17,020 bases of DNA, from contig JAEWEW010000252.1 of NCBI GenBank assembly GCA_023389175.1, positions 1 to 17,020 of the forward strand. The letters are read 5' to 3'. Below are positions 1 to 6,399 of this stretch, piece after piece. The notes below the pieces were generated by a model that was not told where the DNA came from, did not search any database, and was given only the letters and a program-made list of their open reading frames with translations. Within the stretch, counting starts at the first letter, position 1, and the number at the start of each line of letters is the position of its first letter. The translations under genes and the position numbers were made by a program. This DNA is from Pseudomonadota bacterium (GTDB lineage Bacteria > Pseudomonadota > Gammaproteobacteria > Burkholderiales > Burkholderiaceae_E).

Positions 1-2
1 CG

Positions 3-1616
3 ATCGAGGCCCTGGCGACCTTCGCGCGCAGCGGCGATGCGTCGTTCGAGCAGCTCGCGGTACGCATCCGGCCGATGCAGCCGTGCCGGGCCATCCGGCT
101 GCGCCTTCATGCGGCCGGACTGGCGCCCCGGGTGGTCGACTGCCGTGCGGTGCTCGACGAGGGCGAGGCGCTCGACGTACCGGAGGCGGTAGACGCGGTA
201 CGCCTGGCGCGGGTCGGAGCGCGACTGCGTACCGCCGGTTTCCGGGTCGCCGCGGTCGTCTACGACGGCGACCAGAGACCGGCCACGATCGGCTTCGCCG
301 CCTTGCGCGCCGACGAGCTCGCGGGGCATTCCTGGCCGTCGCGTCCGCTCCGGCCGCCCGGGCGATCGCGCGCGGCGCGGATCGATGCGTGTGTCGTGGC
401 GCCACTGGTGCCCGGGAATCGTGTCGACGTCGAGCTCGACAACATCCAGGCGCGGCGCTGGCTGCTCGAGGCGATCGGCGCCGCGCGCGACCGGGTGCAT
501 CTCCAGACCTACATGATGGCCGACGACGACATCGGCCGCCTGGTGGAGAACGCGCTGGTGCAGGCCGGCGCGCGCGGCGTGACGGTGCGCGTGCTGGTCG
601 ATTCGCTGCACGGCATGCACGGCTCGCTGAACGTGAGCAACCCGATCCTGGAGCGGCTGGGCGCCGCGTCCGGCATCGAGCTGCGCGTGTCCGATCCGAT
701 CACCGGCGTGCCGACCCTGCAACTCCTCAAGCAGCGCGACCACCGCAAGATGGTGGTGGTGGACAACAGGGTGGCCATGGTCGGCGGCCGCAACGTCTCG
801 CACGAGTACTACACCGGTTTCGGCGAGGTGGCGCTCACCGCGAAGTCGGGATGGCGGGAGGTCCCCTGGCTCGACGCGGGCGCGCGCATCGAGGGACCGG
901 TGGTGAGCCGGCTCGAGGATGCGTTCAATCAAGCCTGGCAGGAGGCGGGTGGCGCGCCATTCGACGTCGTCGAGCAGCGGCCCGCGGGCGAGGTCACGGT
1001 GCGGCTGGTGCTGCACGAAGGCCTGCGCGACGCCTGGACACTGGAGGTGTACCTGGCCCTCATCGAGACCGCCCGCTCCCATATTGACGTCGTCAACGGC
1101 TTTCCGCTGATCCTGGAGATCCAGCATGCGCTCCTGCGCGCGCTGGCGCGCGGCGTGCGGGTACGCACGTTGTTCGGCCACCTCACGCCCACCCATGACG
1201 GCATGCCGTTCGAAGGGCCGTGGGCAACCGCCCGCTCGGTGGCGACCGAGCTGGTGCACTCGCGCATGGACGCGCTCGTGGCCGCTGGCGCCGACGCCTA
1301 CCAGTTGCTCGTCGCCCAGCAGCCGTCGTGGCAGCCAGGACTCGGCCCCATCGCGTCCCACGTGCACGCCAAGCTGATGAGCGTCGATGGCCGCGCCTGC
1401 GCTGTCGGCAGTGCCAACATGGACATCACCGGCGGCTACTGGGAGAGCGAGCTGCTGCTGCTCGTCGAGGATCCGGGCATCGCCGCCGCCACCGAGGCGC
1501 GCGTGGAACGGCTGGTCGACGCTTCGCGCCGCGTCGAGCGCGACGATCCGGAGTGGCGTGCGCTCGCCCGACGGCGCGACTGGCTGCGCCATTGGCCGGG
1601 CGTGCTGGCCGTCTGA
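3..1616 (+). CDS. Phospholipase D/cardiolipin synthase-like protein, 5' end outside window
   Basis: The reading frame is open from the left edge. The first Met (position 75) has no ribosome binding site, so the true start is probably upstream and the gene is partial; 537 residues are visible. Two HKD motifs of the phospholipase D superfamily are present: HRKMVVVD followed by GGRN near position 738, and HAKLMSVD followed by GSAN near position 1363. Each supplies the His, Lys and Asp of one half of the active site, so both halves are intact. The family transfers phosphatidyl groups or hydrolyses phosphodiesters, and the two-HKD arrangement fits membrane cardiolipin synthase-like enzymes. The region before the first HKD contains the family-typical LQTYMMADDDIG stretch. 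No membrane segment is visible in this part. The gene ends 18 bp before the convergent lipase gene with no terminator-like hairpin. The family is certain; the substrate is not. Confidence 0.88.
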   Translation: MEALATFARSGDASFEQLAVRIRPMQPCRAIRLRLHAAGLAPRVVDCRAVLDEGEALDVPEAVDAVRLARVGARLRTAGFRVAAVVYDGDQRPATIGFAALRADELAGHSWPSRPLRPPGRSRAARIDACVVAPLVPGNRVDVELDNIQARRWLLEAIGAARDRVHLQTYMMADDDIGRLVENALVQAGARGVTVRVLVDSLHGMHGSLNVSNPILERLGAASGIELRVSDPITGVPTLQLLKQRDHRKMVVVDNRVAMVGGRNVSHEYYTGFGEVALTAKSGWREVPWLDAGARIEGPVVSRLEDAFNQAWQEAGGAPFDVVEQRPAGEVTVRLVLHEGLRDAWTLEVYLALIETARSHIDVVNGFPLILEIQHALLRALARGVRVRTLFGHLTPTHDGMPFEGPWATARSVATELVHSRMDALVAAGADAYQLLVAQQPSWQPGLGPIASHVHAKLMSVDGRACAVGSANMDITGGYWESELLLLVEDPGIAAATEARVERLVDASRRVERDDPEWRALARRRDWLRHWPGVLAV

Positions 1617-1634
1617 GCGGAACGACCCGGCGGT

Positions 1635-2672
1635 TCAGGCGTCCGGGCCGGACCAGACAAGCTCCTGGTCGCCGAGCTCCGTGATGGTTCCGGGGAGCTG
1701 GAGCGCGGCGAGATAGGCGTGAGGCCCGTGGTCCGCGAGCGAGTAGCGCAGCGCCGCCCGGCGCTTCTCGGCGGCGAAGATCGCGAAGACCGAGCGCGGT
1801 ATCTGCCGCAGGTTCTCGACCTGCCCGGTTGGCTCCGTGCTCTCTTCCCAGCGCTTGCCGTCGTGTCGGTACTCACGGCCGTAGTGGGCGAAAGCCCCCC
1901 AGGTCGCGGGCGGCAGCGCCGGAACCGGATCCCGGTCGAGCACGTGGCGATGGAGCCGCGAGGCCGCCTCCGCGGCCGGCAAGGCTTCGGTGCCGATGAC
2001 GAGCGGCTGGCCGAACGTATAGACGGCACGCAGGCGCTCCGCGATCGCGCGCTCCGCTGCGGAGTCGCCGAGCGTGAGCGCGAACAGCGCCGCCATGGCG
2101 CCACCGAGGCTGTGACCGGCCACGTAGAGCGCCTCCAGCGGGTGCTCCGTGACCTGCGCGGGATCCAGGAGCGAGCGGCCGGCGATCGCGCGATCCAGCT
2201 CCTCGAGGACTTCCAGCCGGGTCGCCCGCAGGTTGCGGTGAAAGCCGGCGTGCACCCGGACCGGCACCGCGGCGCCTGGAAGCCGCAGGGCCCGCGCACC
2301 GACATCGATGTCCGCCACCCAGTTGAGCAGGGTGGCGGGCTCGGTACCGCGGAAGCACAGGATCGCGACACGGCCGCAGCGGCTCTGCACCAGGAAGGCG
2401 GAGGAGAAGACGTACATCGCATCCACCGTGCGCGAGATGCGGACGCAGCCGTTCCTCTCGAGCCCGAGCCGGGCCATCATGACCGCCAACGTCGCCGCGT
2501 CCGAGTACGCGTAGGCGGCGCAGGTGCCGAGCACCTGCGCGACCAGCGGGTCGCGGCCATCCGTCGATCGGTGCGCGGCGGCCAATCGCTGCACGAGATT
2601 CTCGTGGACCGGGAACGGCGGCCGCGGCAGGTCGCCGCCCACGCGCTCGGGCGAGCGTGCGGCGGCGGTCAC
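1635..2672 (-). CDS. Class 3 (fungal-type) lipase, alpha/beta hydrolase
   Basis: The 345-residue protein has the nucleophile elbow GHSLGG (residues 186-191, Ser188), RGTE (108-111, typical of the oxyanion region of class 3 lipases), DRDPVPALPP (Asp248 the likely triad acid) and a late DHGPHAY (His315 or His318 the likely triad base). It probably hydrolyses acylglycerols or other carboxyl esters. There is no clear signal peptide. I prefer the GTG start at 2672: AGGAGG lies exactly 8 nt upstream (2681-2686). The ATG at 2702 would add 10 residues but has GGAGG directly abutting it, too close for normal initiation. The GTG overlaps the stop of an upstream mini-ORF (GTGA), suggesting translational coupling. 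It appears to be the last gene of the operon begun by the trans-sulfuration enzyme. The first codons (VTAAARSPE) resemble the repeat-encoded mini-ORFs upstream. Confidence 0.85.
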   Translation of the reverse strand: MTAAARSPERVGGDLPRPPFPVHENLVQRLAAAHRSTDGRDPLVAQVLGTCAAYAYSDAATLAVMMARLGLERNGCVRISRTVDAMYVFSSAFLVQSRCGRVAILCFRGTEPATLLNWVADIDVGARALRLPGAAVPVRVHAGFHRNLRATRLEVLEELDRAIAGRSLLDPAQVTEHPLEALYVAGHSLGGAMAALFALTLGDSAAERAIAERLRAVYTFGQPLVIGTEALPAAEAASRLHRHVLDRDPVPALPPATWGAFAHYGREYRHDGKRWEESTEPTGQVENLRQIPRSVFAIFAAEKRRAALRYSLADHGPHAYLAALQLPGTITELGDQELVWSGPDA

Positions 2673-2833
2673 TGGACTACCCTCCTGTCGCTGACGCGAC
2701 ATCCTCCCCGGGGGAGGAGAGCTCCGCCTTCGGGCGGCCGCGCGGCGGCGGTCACTAGACCACCCTCCTGTCGCTGACGCGACATCCTCCCCGGGGGAGG
2801 AGAGCGCCGCCTTCGGGCGGCCGTGCGGCGGCG
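2659..2833. repeat. 83-bp tandem duplication with palindromes in an intergenic leader
   Basis: Two full copies (2659-2741 and 2742-2824) match at 79 of 83 positions, and a partial third copy begins at 2825. Each copy contains TGTCGC-TGAC-GCGACA (2686-2701 and 2769-2784), TCCTCCCC-G-GGGGAGGA (2702-2718 and 2785-2801) and a TTCG-looped CCGCC/GGCGG hairpin (2724-2737; 6 bp in copy 2, 2806-2821). Each copy also carries AGGAGG on the minus strand, 8 nt before a start codon. The transcript of the flanking minus-strand genes would carry three hairpins per unit just ahead of each ribosome binding site. The start of the lipase gene is itself similar to the unit, so the repeat may derive from duplication of that gene's 5' region. 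Confidence 0.9.
2669..2755 (-). CDS. Repeat-encoded mini-ORF 2 (28 residues), possible leader peptide
   Basis: This is the second copy of the repeat-encoded frame. It starts with GTG at 2755, preceded at 8 nt by AGGAGG (2764-2769), a good ribosome binding site. The peptide begins MTAAARPPEGG and ends with the same CRVSDRRVV plus one extra Gln, because the TAG of copy 2 is CAG here. Its TGA overlaps the GTG start of the lipase gene (GTGA). The 83-bp unit length is not a multiple of three, so each copy shifts frame, and the 1- and 4-nt overlaps re-register translation. The function is unknown. Existence of the peptide is inferred from the ribosome binding site, overlaps and silent differences. 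Confidence 0.42.
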   Translation of the reverse strand: MTAAARPPEGGALLPRGGCRVSDRRVVQ

Positions 2834-2838
2834 CTCAT
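2755..2838 (-). CDS. Repeat-encoded mini-ORF 1 (27 residues), possible leader peptide
   Basis: This small frame starts with an ATG overlapping the TGA of the trans-sulfuration gene (ATGA) and ends in TAG, whose last base begins the GTG of mini-ORF 2 (TAGTG). The peptide begins MSAAARPPEGG and ends CRVSDRRVV; it is basic, with one Cys and no membrane segment. Upstream there is only a weak GGAA-type ribosome binding site, so it would depend mainly on coupling. The next mini-ORF encodes nearly the same peptide: three of the four differences between repeat copies fall at third codon positions and are silent. I recognise no family. It could be a real peptide, a spacer that keeps ribosomes moving to the lipase gene, or a chance frame in a structured repeat. 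Confidence 0.4.
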   Translation of the reverse strand: MSAAARPPEGGALLPRGGCRVSDRRVV

Positions 2839-4049
2839 GTCACTTTCCGCAACGCGCGGTCGACGTCGGCCTCGAGGTCGTCGATGTGCTCGATCCCGAC
2901 GGATAAGCGCACGAAGTTGGGCGGGATGCCGGCCGCCTTCATCTGGGCCTCGCTCATGGTGCCCGACCACATGGCGGCGGTATGCACCGCCAGCGAATCG
3001 ACCCCGCCGAGGCTCACCGCCTGGGTCGGCACCCGCAGGGCGCTCACGAACCGGCTGGTCGCTTCATAGCCGCCGCGCACCGCGAAGGCGATCACCGCGC
3101 CGAAGCCGCTCATCTGCCGCCGGGCGAGCTCGTGCTGGGGATGGCTCGGCAGGCCCGGATAGTAGACCCGCTCGACGGCGGGATGTCGCTCGAGGAACGA
3201 CGCGAGCCGGAGCGCGTTGCGGTTGATGCGATCGATGCGCACGGCGAGGGTGCGCAGGCCGCGCAGCAGCAGCCATGCGTCCATGGGGGACAGGACCGAC
3301 CCGAGCGTGATGTGCGTCTCCCAGATGCGCTCGGCCAGCGCGATGCTGCAGCAGACGACGCCCGCAGTGAGGTCGTGGTGGCCGCCCAGGTACTTGGTCG
3401 CGCTGTGCACCACCATGTCGATGCCGAGCGCGTGCGGGCGCTGGTTGAGCGGCGAGGCGAAGGTGTTGTCCGCGACCGTGAGGATGCCGCGCGGGCGGGC
3501 GAGGGCCGCGACCGCGGCAAGGTCGGTCAACACCAGCGTGGGGTTGGCCGGCGTCTCCAGCATCACGACCCGCGTCTCGGGACGCAGCGCCCGCTCGAAC
3601 GCCGTGATGTCGGCCTGCTCCACGATGCTCACCGTCACGCCGAAGCGCGGCAGCAGCTCGTCGAACAGCTTGGCGGTGCTCATGTAGTGCCGGCCCTGGG
3701 CCACGACATGGTCCCCGGCCTTCAACAGCGCGATCATCGTGGTGGAGATCGCGCCCATGCCGGACCCGGTCACGAGCGCGGTCTCGGTGCCTTCCAGCCG
3801 CGCCAGGATGCGCGCGATGCGCTCGTGCAGCGGGTTGCCGTAGCGGGTGTAGTAGCGGCTGTGGCGGCTGCGGCCCGCCATGTCGGCGAACGCCGCCGCG
3901 TCGGAAGCGACGAAGGTGGCGCTGTAGTGGATCGGCGGGACCAGCGCCGAGTCGGTGCGCAGGTCCGCATCGGCATGCAGCAGCTCGGTCTCCGCATGCA
4001 TCGCGGCGTGTGCGTGGGTCGCTGGGTCGGGGTCGGTTGCCTGGCTCAT
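2835..4049 (-). CDS. PLP-dependent trans-sulfuration enzyme (cystathionine gamma-synthase / methionine gamma-lyase family)
   Basis: The 404-residue protein belongs to the Cys/Met metabolism PLP enzymes. Visible landmarks are YTRYGNP (67-73), the GSGMGA phosphate-binding loop (95-100), VADNTF with Asp194 for the pyridine nitrogen, and HSATKYLGGHHD with Lys219 as the Schiff-base lysine. The length is normal for the family (about 390-430). Members make or break C-S bonds: cystathionine gamma-synthase, O-acetylhomoserine sulfhydrylase, cystathionine beta- or gamma-lyase, methionine gamma-lyase. The motifs do not separate these. The frame remains open upstream to 4517, but that part is antisense to the divergent binding-protein gene, so I take the ATG at 4049, which begins MSQATDPDPA. 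The ribosome binding site is weak. The TGA overlaps the first mini-ORF, linking this gene to the lipase downstream. Confidence 0.86.
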   Translation of the reverse strand: MSQATDPDPATHAHAAMHAETELLHADADLRTDSALVPPIHYSATFVASDAAAFADMAGRSRHSRYYTRYGNPLHERIARILARLEGTETALVTGSGMGAISTTMIALLKAGDHVVAQGRHYMSTAKLFDELLPRFGVTVSIVEQADITAFERALRPETRVVMLETPANPTLVLTDLAAVAALARPRGILTVADNTFASPLNQRPHALGIDMVVHSATKYLGGHHDLTAGVVCCSIALAERIWETHITLGSVLSPMDAWLLLRGLRTLAVRIDRINRNALRLASFLERHPAVERVYYPGLPSHPQHELARRQMSGFGAVIAFAVRGGYEATSRFVSALRVPTQAVSLGGVDSLAVHTAAMWSGTMSEAQMKAAGIPPNFVRLSVGIEHIDDLEADVDRALRKVT

Positions 4050-4236
4050 CTCGAATCCGGTCCTGGTCTGCTGTGCGGGACGGTCAATATACGCCCGCGG
4101 TCGCCGTCCTCCGCCGTCGGGCTCGCCTGCCCCTGACCGGTTGCGGGGACCACGGTGCGCGCGGTCTCGGCTTGTTGCCGGCGCGGCGATGCGGCATGAT
4201 TGCCGGTTCCACCCGAGATCCGCTGGAGACAGACGA
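4050..4236. promoter_or_regulatory. Divergent intergenic region between the trans-sulfuration gene and the transporter operon
   Basis: This 187-bp gap separates two divergently transcribed units and should hold both promoters. On the minus strand TATATT (4091-4086) is a candidate -10, about 37 nt before the ATG at 4049, with no convincing -35. On the plus strand TTGTTG (4172-4177) and CATGAT (4195-4200), 17 nt apart, form a weak candidate promoter for the binding-protein gene. GGAG (4225-4228) is a clear ribosome binding site for that gene. No obvious operator was seen. Confidence 0.4.
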
Positions 4237-5457
4237 ATGACGAACGCACGCAGGGAAGTGCTCAGGTCCGGCGCAGCCGGTGTGATGGCGGCAGGTGCGG
4301 CGGCGCTTGGCGTGCCGCTGCCGGCGCTGGCGCAGCCGCGGGCGGTGAAGGTGGGCGTGCTCCATCCGGTGACCGGGCCACTTGCCTTCTCCGGGCAGCA
4401 GTGCCGCGAAGGCGCCCTGATGGCCATCGAGGCGATCAACAAGGCCGGTGGCATCAAGTCGCTCGGCGGTGCGAAGATCGAGCCGGTGATCGGCGATGCC
4501 CAGTCGCGGCCTGCCACCGGCGCGGCCGAAGTGGAGAAGATGAACCAGGACGGGGTGAGCGCGATCGTCGGCGCCTATGCCTCGGCGATCTGCCTGGCCA
4601 CCACGCAGGCAGCGGCCCGCTACGACCTGCCGCACGTGGTCGATGTCGGCGTGGCGGACAGCATCGTGGAGCGCGGCCTCAAGAACACCTTCCGCTTCGG
4701 CCCGGGCTACAAGACCTGTTCCGAGATCGCGGTGAAGAACCTGCACATCCTGAACACGGTGACCGGCAAGCCGGCGAAGACCGTCATGATCGTGCACGAG
4801 GAGTCGCTGTTCGGCACCGGCACCGCCAACCTGCTCAAGGAGCAGTTGCCGCAGCTCGGCTACGAGGTGGTGGACATCGTGAAGCACGCCAACCCCACGC
4901 GCGACTTCAACAACATCGTGCTGCGCATGCGCTCGCTCAACCCGGACATCGTCATCCCGGCGAACTACTACAACGAGTATGCGCTGCTGGTGCGCACCAT
5001 GAAGCAGCAGAAGGTGACGCCGAAGGCGATCTACTCGGTGCTGGGCGGGGCCGCCTCCAGCTTCAAGTTCGTGAAGGAGTTTCCCGCCGAAGCCGAGGGC
5101 ATCATCGACTGCAACCACTGGTACGACCCGCGCAACCAGCGCGCGCTCGCGCTGCGCAAGGCGGTGGAGGCGAAGGGTCTCTTCTACACGTACGAGATCT
5201 TCAACACCTACACCGCGATGGAGTGGCTGGCGAGCGCGATCGAGCAGGCCGGCTCGGCAGACCGGGCCGCGATCAACGGGGCGCTCGCCAGGAGCGAATG
5301 GTCCGGGCATTTCATGCCTTACGGGCCGACGAAGATCGTCGACGGCCAGAATACCGGCGCGGTGCCGCTCATGACCCAGGTGCTCAAGGGCGACATCCGG
5401 GTGATCGTGCCCAAGGAGTTCGCCGATACCCAGCCGGTGTTCCCCTGGAAGGCCTGA
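4237..5457 (+). CDS. Branched-chain amino acid/amide-type ABC transporter substrate-binding protein
   Basis: The 406-residue protein has a type 1 periplasmic binding fold of the LivK/amide-binding family. The mature part opens with VKVGVLHPVTGPLAFSGQ, the usual first beta strand and ligand loop, followed by AIEAINKAGGI and AAEVEKM. The N-terminus NARREVLRSG plus an Ala/Gly-rich stretch and PALA-QP (cleavage after about residue 32) looks like a twin-arginine (Tat) signal; Tat use is inferred. The start at 4237 is supported by GGAG with 8-nt spacing and by the signal peptide. It is the first gene of a plus-strand operon with two permeases and two ATPases, and would present the substrate to LivHM. 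The ligand cannot be read from sequence; the hydrolase in the operon suggests an amide or cyclic ureide/imide rather than a simple branched-chain amino acid. Confidence 0.9.
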   Translation: MTNARREVLRSGAAGVMAAGAAALGVPLPALAQPRAVKVGVLHPVTGPLAFSGQQCREGALMAIEAINKAGGIKSLGGAKIEPVIGDAQSRPATGAAEVEKMNQDGVSAIVGAYASAICLATTQAAARYDLPHVVDVGVADSIVERGLKNTFRFGPGYKTCSEIAVKNLHILNTVTGKPAKTVMIVHEESLFGTGTANLLKEQLPQLGYEVVDIVKHANPTRDFNNIVLRMRSLNPDIVIPANYYNEYALLVRTMKQQKVTPKAIYSVLGGAASSFKFVKEFPAEAEGIIDCNHWYDPRNQRALALRKAVEAKGLFYTYEIFNTYTAMEWLASAIEQAGSADRAAINGALARSEWSGHFMPYGPTKIVDGQNTGAVPLMTQVLKGDIRVIVPKEFADTQPVFPWKA

Positions 5458-5497
5458 GCGGCGAGTGGACAGCTGCTAGCCGGGAGCCGGGCGCGCG

Positions 5498-6370
5498 TTG
5501 TACTCCCTCGACATCCTCTGGCCGTCGTTCCTCAACGGGCTGACCACCGGCGCCATCTACGCGCTGGTGGCGCTCGGTCTCACGCTGATCTACGGGGTAC
5601 TGCACATCATCAACTTCGCTCATGGGGCGGCGTTGATGATGGCGCTCTATGGCGTGTACTACCTGTTCGTGCGGCTTGGGCTGGATCCCTACCTTGCCCT
5701 TCCGCTGATGGTGCCGGCGATGTTCGTCGCGGGCTATGCCCTCTACCGCTGGGTCATCGGGCGGGCGAGCGGCGGCCGGGACGAGAACATCCTGCTGGTG
5801 ACGCTCGGCGTCTCGATCGTGCTCGAGAACCTCGCGCTGCTGCTCTTCTCCTCCGATACCCGGACGATCGACACGTCCTACACGCTCGCCACCATGGAGA
5901 TCGCGGGAGCGATGATCTCCACGCCGAAGGTGATCGCGATGGCGGGCGCGCTGGTCACCGCGGCGCTGCTGTGGCTCCTGATGACCCGCACGACGCTCGG
6001 CCGGGCGATCCGTGCCTGTGCACGCGAGCGGCACGGCGCGCGGCTGGTCGGCATCGATGTCGAGCATGTCTTCGCCTTGAGCTTCGGCATTGGGCTCGCC
6101 TGCCTCGGCGCGGCCGCCTGCTTCCTGATGCCTACCTACTATGTGAATCCCGGGGTCGGCGGCGGCTTCGTTCTGATCGCCTTCACCATCGTGGTGCTGG
6201 GCGGCATGGGCAGCTTCGTCGGCGCGCTGCTCGGCGGGCTGCTCATCGGCGTGGTCGAGTCGCTCGGCGGACTGCTGCTCGGCGAGAGCCTCGGGCAGAT
6301 CGGGATCTTCGCCATCTTCATTGCGGTCCTGCTGTTCCGGCCCCAGGGGCTGTTCGGCGCGCGGGCCTGA
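5498..6370 (+). CDS. livH: LivH-type ABC transporter permease
   Basis: The 290-residue integral membrane protein has the LivH pattern: an early NGLTTGAIYALVALGLTLIYG segment, the loop INFAHG, and a C-terminal GGMGSFVGALLGGLLIGVVE block followed by a hydrophobic helix ending FRPQGLFG. Several membrane helices are evident. The start is TTG at 5498, with GGGAG 11 nt upstream; no ATG or GTG gives a full first helix. It forms the inner-membrane channel with LivM, energised by LivG and LivF. It follows the binding-protein gene by 40 nt and precedes the amidohydrolase gene by 29 nt, so all are probably co-transcribed. The TTG start may keep its translation low. The family is certain; the transported substrate is unknown. 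Confidence 0.9.
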   Translation: MYSLDILWPSFLNGLTTGAIYALVALGLTLIYGVLHIINFAHGAALMMALYGVYYLFVRLGLDPYLALPLMVPAMFVAGYALYRWVIGRASGGRDENILLVTLGVSIVLENLALLLFSSDTRTIDTSYTLATMEIAGAMISTPKVIAMAGALVTAALLWLLMTRTTLGRAIRACARERHGARLVGIDVEHVFALSFGIGLACLGAAACFLMPTYYVNPGVGGGFVLIAFTIVVLGGMGSFVGALLGGLLIGVVESLGGLLLGESLGQIGIFAIFIAVLLFRPQGLFGARA

Positions 6371-6399
6371 ATCACGGAACGGTACGGGAGGAACGACGC

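Noticed and set aside
1617..1634. Possible terminator between the convergent phospholipase D-like and lipase genes
   Set aside because: Only 18 bp, with no stable stem followed by a T-tract.
2659..2833. CRISPR array
   Set aside because: The units are contiguous 83-bp copies without spacers, and no cas genes are present.
2755..2970. 71-codon minus-strand frame ending in the repeat
   Set aside because: Most of it overlaps the trans-sulfuration gene in another frame; only the final 27 codons, from 2838, have supporting overlap signals and are listed as mini-ORF 1.
4050..4517. N-terminal extension of the trans-sulfuration frame to 4517
   Set aside because: It would be antisense to the start of the binding-protein gene and adds no family motif; the normal family start is at 4049.
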